Of a DNA stretch of 60,540 bases, positions 37,108 through 44,800 are shown one piece after another (positions within the stretch are counted from its first letter, which is position 1; each line of letters opens with the position of its first letter). Both the position numbers and the translations under genes were made by a program. Where the stretch lies: assembly GCA_001508335.1 (NCBI GenBank), contig LGFX01000010.1, positions 1 to 60,540 on the forward strand, given 5' to 3'. The notes below the pieces were generated by a model, which saw nothing but the letters and a program-made list of their open reading frames with translations, did no database searches and was not told where the DNA came from. This stretch comes from a candidate division TA06 bacterium 32_111. Lineage in GTDB: Bacteria > Hydrothermota > 32-111.

Positions 37108-37480
37108 ATTCAAACCCCACTTTCTCTTTATTTTTTTCAATATTATCTATTATTTCAAAAATTTGTAAACAATCCTCTGGATTGTTAAATGAAAAAAATA
37201 TGTTGTTATTTCTCCTCAACATTCTCAAAAATTCTATATCATCATTTCTTAAAAGTAACATTATTTTTGATTTTGGAACAATATCGTTTAAAGATTTTAT
37301 TATTTTGTTCTCATTGTTAGGTGGAAGATCAGAAGTATCAAGAATTATAATATCAGGTCTATTTAATAGTGAAAAAGTTAAAAGGGAAATAGAATCGATA
37401 AAATGATTAAAATTATCCAACTTTAATTTGATCCGATCTATAAAACTTCTGTCAGATGAAAGTACCGCTATCTTTTTCAT
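37100..37480 (-). CDS. Degenerate receiver-domain protein
   Basis: A 126-residue stand-alone receiver-like protein. The ATG at 37480 is selected because an earlier ATG at 37498 would lie inside the sigma-54 promoter. The central phosphoacceptor position is kept (D48 in IIILDTSDLP), but the first acidic pair is reduced to a single D10, the switch Thr/Ser is replaced (MLLLRND), and the conserved lysine is missing (FFSFNNP). It is probably a phosphorylation-independent or inactive receiver. It is the first gene of the sigma-54-driven operon, followed with overlap by the secreted subunit genes. Confidence 0.7.
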   Translation of the reverse strand: MKKIAVLSSDRSFIDRIKLKLDNFNHFIDSISLLTFSLLNRPDIIILDTSDLPPNNENKIIKSLNDIVPKSKIMLLLRNDDIEFLRMLRRNNNIFFSFNNPEDCLQIFEIIDNIEKNKEKVGFEYE

Positions 37481-37493
37481 ACATTTTTTTATA

Positions 37494-37509
37494 AGCAAAT
37501 TTTATGCCA
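37494..37509 (-). promoter_or_regulatory. Sigma-54 (-24/-12) promoter of the fibre-like operon
   Basis: Minus strand TGGCATAAAATTTGCT, with the invariant GG and GC ten bases apart and 15 of 16 positions matching the TGGCAC-R-N4-TTGCW consensus. Transcription would start about 12 bases past the GC, near 37484, leaving an extremely short leader before the ATG at 37480. Confidence 0.8.
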
Positions 37510-37578
37510 TGAAATAAAAATTTTAAATGTATTATTTTTAATAACTTAAAATCATTTATAAATTTCAACTAAAAAAAG

Positions 37579-37595
37579 TGTGGCAAAATGGGACA
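37579..37595 (-). promoter_or_regulatory. Candidate enhancer (activator-binding) dyad
   Basis: The 17-bp sequence TGTGGCAAAATGGGACA is an imperfect dyad with TGT-x2-CA half-sites (5 of 7 arm positions pair). It lies about 85 bp upstream of the sigma-54 promoter, the usual distance for an enhancer-binding protein, and 8 bp past the stop of the adjacent NtrC-type gene. Confidence 0.4.
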
Positions 37596-37602
37596 TAAAA
37601 AA

Positions 37603-38919
37603 TTAAATTCCCCAATTTTTTATCTTTCTATAAAGTGTTTTTCTATCTATTCCAAGTATTTTTGCCGCTTTCGATTTATTCCCTCCAACAGATTCCAATA
37701 TTTTTATTATCTCCTCTTTTTCAAGATCTTTCAAAGATTCCCTTTTTACATGGTTCTCTAACTTTAGTATGGAGTAGGGGAGTGTATCAATAGTTATACC
37801 TTTCCCTTCAGTCAAAATTATAGATCTTTCAATAATATTCTCAAGTTCTCTTATATTTCCAGGCCAGTTATAATTCTGAAATAGTGTTAAAACCTCTTTA
37901 TCTATTTTGAATTCTTTTGGATCTATATTCCTTTTTTTCAGTAAGGATTCTATAATAAGTGGAATATCTTCAATCCTTTCTTTAAGGTCTAAAAGTTCGA
38001 GGTGTAATGTTTCAAGTCTGTAGAAAAGGTCCTCTCTTATTTTACCTGATTTTAAAAGATCCTCCATCTTTTTGTTAGTTGCAGCTATTATCCTCGTATC
38101 AACAATTATGTCCTGTAAACTACCTATCCTTCTGAAACTTTTGTTCTCTATTATATGTAATATTTTTGCCTGACTTGATAATGGGAGTTCAGCTATCTCG
38201 TTTAAAAAAATTGTTCCATTGTTTGCTATTTCAAAAAGCCCAAATTTTCTCGAATAGGCTCCTGTAAAAGCTCCCTTCTCATACCCAAAAAGTTCACTCT
38301 CAATAAGTGTTTCAGGTAAGGATGCGCAGTTTTGCATTATGAAAATCTCATTCCTTCTTTCTGATCTTTGATGAATGTATTTTGCCAATGTATCCTTTCC
38401 TGTTCCAGTTGAACCTAATAGAAGTACAGGCAGATCACTTTTTGCATACTTTTCAGCTTTCTTTAAAATCTCCTTCATCCTTTTATTTTTCGTTTTTATA
38501 AGAATATTATCTTCATCATCCTTCAACTTATCGTAAAGATCAGAGTAGGTTATATTTTTATTTATTTTTGATAGGACATTTTTTAAATCTTCAATTTTGA
38601 AAGGTTTTGGTAAAAAGTATGCACCTTCCTTTAAAGCAATTTTCGTTTGTTGGATCTCTCCATAAGCAGTCATTATTATTATTTCACAATCTGGAGAAAA
38701 ACTTTTAATCTTATCTATAAGGTCAAATCCATAAATATCAGGGAGATGGACATCAAGAAAACATATATCAATATTTGTCTGTTCCAATATCTCCAATGCT
38801 TTAACACCTGATAAGGCTGTGTATATGTTGAAACTGTAGTTTGCAAGCAATGCATCCTTTAAACTTGTTAAAAAGAGTGGTTCATCATCAACAATAAGGA
38901 GATTCAATTTCCTTCCCAT
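37603..38919 (-). CDS. NtrC-family sigma-54-dependent response regulator
   Basis: A 438-residue regulator starting at the ATG at 38919, seven bases after the -10 box; the ATG nine bases earlier lies over the -10 box. The receiver has D11/D12 and phosphoacceptor D56 (FLDVHLPD). The AAA+ domain has Walker A GSTGTGKD, the sigma-54 contact loop GAFTGA and sensor I RIIAATN; the C-terminal Fis-type helix-turn-helix is NKSKAAKILGIDRKTLYRK. The Walker B aspartate is replaced (IFLNEI instead of LFLDEI). It lies directly upstream of the sigma-54 promoter and is the obvious candidate activator. No kinase is adjacent. Confidence 0.92.
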   Translation of the reverse strand: MGRKLNLLIVDDEPLFLTSLKDALLANYSFNIYTALSGVKALEILEQTNIDICFLDVHLPDIYGFDLIDKIKSFSPDCEIIIMTAYGEIQQTKIALKEGAYFLPKPFKIEDLKNVLSKINKNITYSDLYDKLKDDEDNILIKTKNKRMKEILKKAEKYAKSDLPVLLLGSTGTGKDTLAKYIHQRSERRNEIFIMQNCASLPETLIESELFGYEKGAFTGAYSRKFGLFEIANNGTIFLNEIAELPLSSQAKILHIIENKSFRRIGSLQDIIVDTRIIAATNKKMEDLLKSGKIREDLFYRLETLHLELLDLKERIEDIPLIIESLLKKRNIDPKEFKIDKEVLTLFQNYNWPGNIRELENIIERSIILTEGKGITIDTLPYSILKLENHVKRESLKDLEKEEIIKILESVGGNKSKAAKILGIDRKTLYRKIKNWGI

Positions 38920-38926
38920 AAATAGC

Positions 38927-38954
38927 ATTTTACATTAAAAATAAAAATTTTCAA
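38927..38954 (-). promoter_or_regulatory. Sigma-70-like promoter, leaderless type (sigma-54 regulator)
   Basis: Minus strand TTGAAA (38949-38954), a 16-bp spacer, TAAAAT (38927-38932), seven bases, then the ATG at 38919. Confidence 0.6.
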
Positions 38955-38977
38955 TATTTTTTTTTACGATCAATCTA

Positions 38978-39005
38978 TTGACAAAAGGTCTATAAAGTAT
39001 AATAT
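38978..39005 (+). promoter_or_regulatory. Sigma-70-like promoter of the rnf operon
   Basis: A perfect TTGACA (38978-38983), a 16-bp spacer and TAATAT (39000-39005); an overlapping TATAAT two bases upstream is an alternative. The ATG at 39017 follows 11 bases later without a ribosome-binding site, so the leader is only a few nucleotides. Confidence 0.65.
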
Positions 39006-39016
39006 ATCAAAATATT

Positions 39017-39436
39017 ATGGAGGAAAAAATTTTGGGTGAGGTTTTTGATATAAAAGATGGAAAGATTTTTGTTAAAATCAAACTTCTTTCCGCATGTTCT
39101 TCCTGTTCACATTCGCAAGAATGTGCTATTTTTTCTAAAGATCAAAATAAGATAGTTGAAAGTGAGAATATTTCTGGTGAAAAGGTTGAAAAAGGGGACA
39201 TCGTTGAACTGATGATAGAAAGGAAAAAGATTCTTCTACTTTCATTCGTTTTTTACATTGTTCCTACAATTTTAATTTTTATATTTTCACTTGTGGGATA
39301 CTCTTTAAAAAAGGGAGAAGGTATGGTTGCTATTTTTGCTTTTATAGGATTTTTAATTTCGATTTTAACAATATTTATTTTTAACAAAAATAAAAAAGAA
39401 GAATTTAACCATAAAATAGTGAGGGTGTTAAAATGA
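39017..39436 (+). CDS. RseC/MucC family positive regulator of redox systems
   Basis: A 139-residue protein of the RseC/MucC family (PF04246), often encoded with Rnf complexes and linked to reduction of SoxR. The N-terminal domain has the cysteine cluster CSSCSHSQEC near residues 28-37, and two membrane helices follow in the middle (LLLSFVFYIVPTILIFIF and VAIFAFIGFLISILTIFIF). Overlap with rnfB by 4 nt supports a role in assembly or redox control of the Rnf complex. Confidence 0.88.
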   Translation: MEEKILGEVFDIKDGKIFVKIKLLSACSSCSHSQECAIFSKDQNKIVESENISGEKVEKGDIVELMIERKKILLLSFVFYIVPTILIFIFSLVGYSLKKGEGMVAIFAFIGFLISILTIFIFNKNKKEEFNHKIVRVLK

Positions 39437-39735
39437 TAAAAGAGATTCTATATCCTGTCTTAGTTATGGGTGCTCTCTCAATATTACTTGGAGTTTTGAT
39501 ACTGATAACAATGAAATTTTTTGAAGTTAAGAGGGACCCTGCAGTTGATGAGATTTTGGCTGTCCTACCAGGAGTTAACTGTGGTGCTTGTGGTTTCCCC
39601 GGATGTGAAGGTTTCGCAGTTGAGATGGCAAAAAGGGGTGAACTGTACAAGATCTGCCCTGTTGGGAAAGAAGAGGTTGCAAACAAGATAAGGGAGATAC
39701 TTAAAAAGAAGAAAGAAGGAGTATCCAATGGCTAA
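39433..39735 (+). CDS. rnfB: RnfB, short form
   Basis: A 100-residue RnfB with an N-terminal membrane helix and the family 4Fe-4S motif NCGACGFPGCEGFA with the fourth cysteine in ICPVGKEE. The usual C-terminal ferredoxin domains (two 4Fe-4S binding motifs) are absent: the frame ends soon after and rnfC begins with an 8-nt overlap. Full-length RnfB in other bacteria is roughly 180-330 residues. The stop is in sequence continuous with a good rnfC start, so this looks like a genuine short form and not an error. Confidence 0.88.
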   Translation: MIKEILYPVLVMGALSILLGVLILITMKFFEVKRDPAVDEILAVLPGVNCGACGFPGCEGFAVEMAKRGELYKICPVGKEEVANKIREILKKKKEGVSNG

Positions 39736-41047
39736 ACTTTACACATTCGGAAGAAGTGGAGTCCTTCCCGAGGAGAGAAAGGAACTAACTGAGAACAAAA
39801 AGATAGAAAAGTTGGAGGCGAAAGATTTTGTTTTTATTTCGATAAACCAACATATTGGGGCTCCTGCGAAAAGTGTTGTTAAGGAAGGGGATAAAGTTCT
39901 AAAAAATCAGATTGTTGCATCTGGAGAGGGTGGTGTAACATCTGTTGTTCATTCACCTGTATCTGGAGAGGTGGTTCAGATAAAGAGTATGGTTTTTCCC
40001 GGTGAAATTAAAAATGATGTTGTTGTTATAAAAAACGATTTTAAATATGAAAAGGTTTCTGGAACTGAAGAGAAGAGGGATTTCAAAAAAGATAAAGAGA
40101 GATTCATAAATGAGGTAAAAAATGGTGGAATCATAGGTATGGGTGGTGCTGGATTTCCAACCTATGTTAAGATGACACCTCCAAAGGATAAAATTATAGA
40201 TCTTTTTATAGTGAACGCTGCTGAATGTGAACCCTACCTTACAAACGATTATAGAGTGATGGTTGAATTTGGAAATGAATTTTTATCAGGGATAAGTTTA
40301 ATACTTGATAACCTTGAAATTCCTAAAGCGATAGTAGGGATTGAGGAAAACAAAGAGGAAGCATTTGAGAAACTTCAAAAGGTTAACTCCGATAAAAGGA
40401 TAGAGTTTAAACTTCTAAAAACTAAATATCCTCAGGGTGCAGAAAAACAGTTGATATATGCACTAACGAAAAGGGTTGTTCCAATAAGGAAGTTACCTTT
40501 TGAGGTTGGGGTAATAGTTCAGAACGTATCTACAGTAAAAGCTATATACGATCTTATCACTTTCAACAAACCTTTAACTGAAAGGGTTTTGACATGTTCA
40601 GGTAAAGGTATAAATGAACCTAAAAATATCCTTGCTCCAGTTGGAGTAACAGTTTCACAGATAGCTGATTTTTGTGGTGGTATAAAGGATGAATGTAAAT
40701 ACCTTATAAATGGCGGTCCCATGATGGGTAAGCCATTCACAGATATTAATTTACCAATAACAAAGACAACATCTGGACTTTTGTTTTTGACAGATGAAGA
40801 GGTAAACATAGAAGAGGAAAATCCTTGTATAAGATGTGGGAGGTGTCTTGCTGTATGTCCAATGGGACTAAATCCAACCTATCTTAAAGAGGCATCTGAT
40901 AGAAGGGAGTACGAGAAGATGGATGATGTTTTAGACTGTATAGAATGTGGTTCATGCTCCTTCATCTGTCCAGCCTCAAGAGATTTAGCGAGAAGTATAG
41001 TTAAAGGGAAACAGAAGTATACAAAATATTTGAAGAGAGGTAAATGA
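39728..41047 (+). CDS. rnfC: RnfC, NADH-binding subunit
   Basis: A 439-residue peripheral subunit. The NADH/FMN-binding glycine-rich segment GGIIGMGGAGFPTYVKM is near residue 135, NAAECEPYLTNDYR follows, and the C-terminus holds two 4Fe-4S motifs: CIRCGRCLAVCP and CIECGSCSFICP. RnfC exchanges electrons with NADH. The gene overlaps rnfB and rnfD by a few bases. Confidence 0.95.
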   Translation: MAKLYTFGRSGVLPEERKELTENKKIEKLEAKDFVFISINQHIGAPAKSVVKEGDKVLKNQIVASGEGGVTSVVHSPVSGEVVQIKSMVFPGEIKNDVVVIKNDFKYEKVSGTEEKRDFKKDKERFINEVKNGGIIGMGGAGFPTYVKMTPPKDKIIDLFIVNAAECEPYLTNDYRVMVEFGNEFLSGISLILDNLEIPKAIVGIEENKEEAFEKLQKVNSDKRIEFKLLKTKYPQGAEKQLIYALTKRVVPIRKLPFEVGVIVQNVSTVKAIYDLITFNKPLTERVLTCSGKGINEPKNILAPVGVTVSQIADFCGGIKDECKYLINGGPMMGKPFTDINLPITKTTSGLLFLTDEEVNIEEENPCIRCGRCLAVCPMGLNPTYLKEASDRREYEKMDDVLDCIECGSCSFICPASRDLARSIVKGKQKYTKYLKRGK

Positions 41048-42021
41048 TGCAAGAAAACAGATTCGTAATAAAAAATGCTCCATTTCTTAGAGGGAAAGAG
41101 GATATAAAAAGTATTATGTGGACCGTTGTTGTTGCTCTTTTACCTGCTACATTATGGTCTATTTACCTTTATAGATACAGGGCTTTAACCGTTATCCTCT
41201 CCTGTATAATTTTCACTGAATTATTTGAAATGATTTTTTTGAAGGTAAGAGGTGTAAAGAATGTATTTGAAAAAGCTTACGATGGGAGTGCTTTCATAAC
41301 AGGTTTACTTCTTGCTCTGAATCTTCCGTCAACATCACCTTGGTGGATGTGTGCGGTTGGTTCCTTTGTTGCTATGCTTTTTGGAAAACATATATATGGA
41401 GGACTCGGGAACAACCCTTTCAACCCTGCTCTTGTGGCAAGAGTTTTCTTACTTCTCTCTTTCCCATCTATTATGACAAGATGGACTGTGGGAATTAACC
41501 TTACATCCCAAACATTCGCAACTCCGCTTGGAATGTTGAAAACTCAAGGGTTATCGTCAGTTTCAAATTTGGATTACTTAAAACTTTTCTTCGGTTTTCC
41601 TATAGAAGGTGTTGGTGGAGGTTCAATAGGTGAGATCTCTGAATTTGCGATCCTTATAGGTGGAATTCTTTTGATATTGAGAAGAATAATTCCATTTATA
41701 GTTCCACTTTTATACATTTCAACGGTTTTTGTTTTTACCTGGATTTTCAACCTTATTGACCCCATAAAGTATGCATCTCCATTTTTCCATATGGTTACAG
41801 GAGGACTTTTCCTTGGTGCATTCTTTATGGCTACAGATATGGTAACAATGCCTATAACTAAAAAGGGGAAAATTGTTTTTGCATTCGGTTGTGGTTTGAT
41901 AACTTCTCTAATAAGGCTTTTCGGTGCATACCCTGAAGGTGTTTCATTTGCAATACTTATTATGGAAGCTCTTTCTCCAACTATAGAGAAGTTTACAAAA
42001 AACAAAAAATTTGGAGAGTGA
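41044..42021 (+). CDS. rnfD: RnfD, membrane subunit with covalent FMN
   Basis: A 325-residue polytopic NqrB/RnfD family subunit. The probable flavinylation threonine is T160 in TFATPLGMLK, corresponding to the SGAT-P-L site of the family. Other blocks are GGLGNNPFNPALVARVF and GGLFLGAFFMATDMVT. ApbE encoded downstream should attach the FMN. Start is one of two consecutive ATGs overlapping the rnfC stop. Confidence 0.95.
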   Translation: MMQENRFVIKNAPFLRGKEDIKSIMWTVVVALLPATLWSIYLYRYRALTVILSCIIFTELFEMIFLKVRGVKNVFEKAYDGSAFITGLLLALNLPSTSPWWMCAVGSFVAMLFGKHIYGGLGNNPFNPALVARVFLLLSFPSIMTRWTVGINLTSQTFATPLGMLKTQGLSSVSNLDYLKLFFGFPIEGVGGGSIGEISEFAILIGGILLILRRIIPFIVPLLYISTVFVFTWIFNLIDPIKYASPFFHMVTGGLFLGAFFMATDMVTMPITKKGKIVFAFGCGLITSLIRLFGAYPEGVSFAILIMEALSPTIEKFTKNKKFGE

Positions 42022-42022
42022 T

Positions 42023-42634
42023 ATGAAAGAAAATATTGTTCAGGTCATAAAACTTTTTCTTGTTGCAGTAGTTTCAGCGTTTCTACTTTCCTATGTCCAT
42101 TCTATAACAAAAGAGCCAATTGAGAAAGCAAAGAACGCTGAGATAACTGAGGCTATAAAAAGTGTAATCCCAAACATTTCAGATCAGATGATCATAAAGG
42201 ATACTTTTCTTGTGTCAGATGTCGAATCTATCCCTTTGAAAGCCTATATTATTCAAAACAACGATTCAACAGTTTACGCTTACTCTGTACTCTCCTATAC
42301 GAAGAAAGGTTATGGTGGAACTATTACCATGATGATAGGAGTTGATAAAGAATTCAAAATAACAGGTATATATCCACTGGAGTTTTCTGAAACACCTGGA
42401 CTTGGAACCAAGATGACTAAGAATAAATTTAAGGATCAATTCCTTTCAAAATCCTTATCAAATTTTAAGTTTAAAGTTGATAAAGATGGAGGAGACATTC
42501 AGGCGATAACTTCAGCAACCATAACATCAAGGGCTGTAGGCGAATGTATAGAAAGAGGGTTGAAAGTTTTGGAGTACAATTTTAAAATTGGTGAAACCGA
42601 TTCCTCCAAAACTGTGGAGGTGAAAGATGAATAA
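42023..42634 (+). CDS. rnfG: RnfG, periplasmic FMN subunit
   Basis: A 203-residue protein with one N-terminal membrane helix and an FMN-binding domain. The FMN-attachment threonine is within ITSATITSRAVGE; it reads S-A-T in place of the usual G-A-T, keeping the modified threonine. The ATG at 42023 follows GGAGAG; a TTG 12 nt earlier overlaps rnfD and is unlikely. It overlaps rnfE by 8 nt. Confidence 0.94.
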   Translation: MKENIVQVIKLFLVAVVSAFLLSYVHSITKEPIEKAKNAEITEAIKSVIPNISDQMIIKDTFLVSDVESIPLKAYIIQNNDSTVYAYSVLSYTKKGYGGTITMMIGVDKEFKITGIYPLEFSETPGLGTKMTKNKFKDQFLSKSLSNFKFKVDKDGGDIQAITSATITSRAVGECIERGLKVLEYNFKIGETDSSKTVEVKDE

Positions 42635-43286
42635 TGTTTTTAAAAAACTTTTTAATGGAATCTGGACCAACAATCCTGTTCTTGTACTTTTACTTGGATT
42701 CTGCCCAACACTCGCTGTTTCAACAACTGTAAACAATGCTGTAGGGATGGCTTTCGCTGCAACTTTCGTTCTTGTATCTTCTAACATAGTCATTTCATCT
42801 ATAAGAAAGTTTGTACCAAACAAGATGAGGATACCAGTTTTTATTATAGTGATTGCTACCTTTGTTACTATCGTTGATCTCGTTCTTTACGGTTATTTAC
42901 CAAAATTACATAAATCTTTGGGAGTTTTCATCCCTTTGATAGTTGTTAACTGTATAGTTTTGGGAAGGGCTGAGGCTTTTGCTTCAAAGAATAATGTTTT
43001 TGATTCTTTTTTAGATGGACTTGGAATGGGATTGGGCTTTCTTTTAACTATAGTTGTCCTTGCAACAATTAGAGAGGTAATTGGTAACGGAACGTTTTTT
43101 GGTAAGAACCTTTTTGGTTTGTCATATTCTCCAGCAATAGTTGCTATTCTCCCACCCGGTGCATTTCTAACCATAGGTTTGTTGCTTGGTGGAATGAACT
43201 TTATAAATATAAAAAATAAAGAGAGAGAGAAGATGAGAAAGAAACTTGAAAAAGAAAGTTTAAAAACTCAAAAAGAGGTAAAGTGA
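42627..43286 (+). CDS. rnfE: RnfE membrane subunit
   Basis: A 219-residue six-helix membrane protein of the RnfA/RnfE/NqrD/NqrE family. It has the characteristic early LLGFCPTLAVSTTVNNAVGM and the later VNCIVLGRAEAFASKNNV, which distinguishes RnfE from RnfA. RnfA and RnfE form the ferredoxin-linked, 2Fe-2S-ligating membrane core for ion transport. The start overlaps rnfG. Confidence 0.95.
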   Translation: MNNVFKKLFNGIWTNNPVLVLLLGFCPTLAVSTTVNNAVGMAFAATFVLVSSNIVISSIRKFVPNKMRIPVFIIVIATFVTIVDLVLYGYLPKLHKSLGVFIPLIVVNCIVLGRAEAFASKNNVFDSFLDGLGMGLGFLLTIVVLATIREVIGNGTFFGKNLFGLSYSPAIVAILPPGAFLTIGLLLGGMNFINIKNKEREKMRKKLEKESLKTQKEVK

Positions 43287-43287
43287 T

Positions 43288-43869
43288 ATGTTAAAATTAT
43301 TGATTATCGCTATCGATTCGATGTTGATATCAAATATAGTTTTGATGAGGTTTTTAGGTATATGCCCTTATATAGGTGTTTCTAAAAAACAGGAGACAGC
43401 TGCAGGAATGGGTTTTGCAGTAATATTCGTTATGGTTATGGCAACCCTCATCTCCTATCTTTTGCAGATCTATGTTTTGAATCCTTTGAAACTCGAATAC
43501 CTTCAAACCATAGTTTTCATATTCGTTATTGCAGCCTTGGTTCAGATAGTAGAGATAACGATGAAAAAGATAGCACCGACACTTTTTGATGCTTTAGGTA
43601 TCTATCTCCCACTGATAACGACAAACTGTACAATACTTGGTGTTGCAATTTTGAATATACAGAAAAATTACAACCTCATAGAAACAATAGTTTTCTCACT
43701 CTCAACCGGAATAGGTTATTTTATAGCGATTTATCTATTCGCAGGAATAAGAGAGAAACTGGATTGGGCTGATGTTCCGGAACCTTTCAAGGGACCCGCT
43801 ATAGGAATAATAACTGCTGGACTGATGTCCCTTGCCTTCTTCGGTTTCACCGGCCTTGTTAAGATGTGA
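43288..43869 (+). CDS. rnfA: RnfA membrane subunit
   Basis: A 193-residue membrane protein. RnfA blocks are clear: NIVLMRFLGICPYIGVSKK with its cysteine near the first helix, and LITTNCTILGVAIL in the middle, with the C-terminal GPAIGIITAGLMSLAFFGF. It is the last subunit of the complex in the order B-C-D-G-E-A, the arrangement used in many anaerobes. Confidence 0.96.
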   Translation: MLKLLIIAIDSMLISNIVLMRFLGICPYIGVSKKQETAAGMGFAVIFVMVMATLISYLLQIYVLNPLKLEYLQTIVFIFVIAALVQIVEITMKKIAPTLFDALGIYLPLITTNCTILGVAILNIQKNYNLIETIVFSLSTGIGYFIAIYLFAGIREKLDWADVPEPFKGPAIGIITAGLMSLAFFGFTGLVKM

Positions 43870-44792
43870 TGAAAAAATTTATTTTTATATTGTTTATATT
43901 CTTTCTTTTTATAAACTGTTCTAAAGTTGTCCAGAAAAGGAGAGATTATCTTTTTTTCGGAAACGTTAATGTTTCAATAATCCTTTACGGTGAAAGGGAT
44001 TTTGATTTTGAAAAAGTTTTTAAAGATGTTGAAGATACCTTAAGAAAACTTGACAATTTCTTTTCTAAGTACAATCAGAATTCCTATCTTTATAAATTCA
44101 ACATAAGTGAAAGTTTTATCGAAAAAAATGACCAGTTTTTAGAATTGATATTTTTAAGTGATTCTTTGAAAAAACTGACCGATGGTTATTTCAACATTTT
44201 CATAGAGCCTCTACTTTCCTATTATTCAAGATGTGAAAAGGGAGATAGAGAACCTGAGAAGGATTCTTTAAAATTTTTTGTTCAACTTGTAAACGATTCA
44301 AATCAGTTCATCGTTAAGGATGAAAAAATTTATAAGAAGAGTAAATATGTTGCTGTTGATTTTGGTGGAATCGCTAAAGGTTATTTTGGTGATATCGTTG
44401 TTGAACTTTTAAAAAAAGAAGGGTTAAAGAAAGGGCTTGTTAATCTTGGTGGAGATATAGTTTGTTTCAACCTTATCGATAAAAAACCTTTCAGGGTTGG
44501 TATAAGGAGTTTTGAAAGAGATAGTGTTGTAAAAGTGGAAGAGATTTTAAATGGTTCAATAGTAACGAGTGGTGATTATTTTAGATATTATGAAATAAAG
44601 GGTAAAAGATACTCTCATATAATCGATCCAAAAAGTGGAGAACCTTCCTCTTTAATCCATTCTGTTACAGTTATAGCACCAAATGGGAGTACAGCTGATG
44701 CTTTAGCAACAGCGTTGATGATTGTAAAGAATGAAAAGAGAGATGAGATTTTAAAAAATTTTAAAGGAGTTAAAATTTACATTCAATATTAG
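43869..44792 (+). CDS. apbE: ApbE FAD:protein FMN transferase lipoprotein
   Basis: A 307-residue protein with a lipoprotein signal (lipobox ending at C18, LFINC). Catalytic-domain motifs: VDFGGIAKGYFGDIV, NLGGDIVCF, the ATP/FAD-binding GDYFRYYEIKGKRYSHIIDP, and STADALATALM with the Mg2+ ligand aspartate. It transfers FMN from FAD to threonine in RnfG and RnfD, which explains its place directly after rnfA. A GTG three bases upstream is an alternative start. Confidence 0.93.
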   Translation: MKKFIFILFIFFLFINCSKVVQKRRDYLFFGNVNVSIILYGERDFDFEKVFKDVEDTLRKLDNFFSKYNQNSYLYKFNISESFIEKNDQFLELIFLSDSLKKLTDGYFNIFIEPLLSYYSRCEKGDREPEKDSLKFFVQLVNDSNQFIVKDEKIYKKSKYVAVDFGGIAKGYFGDIVVELLKKEGLKKGLVNLGGDIVCFNLIDKKPFRVGIRSFERDSVVKVEEILNGSIVTSGDYFRYYEIKGKRYSHIIDPKSGEPSSLIHSVTVIAPNGSTADALATALMIVKNEKRDEILKNFKGVKIYIQY

Positions 44793-44800
44793 GAGTTTTT

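Noticed and set aside
37481-37498. Earlier ATG for the receiver-like gene
   Set aside because: This ATG lies upstream of the predicted sigma-54 transcript start and overlaps the -12 element.
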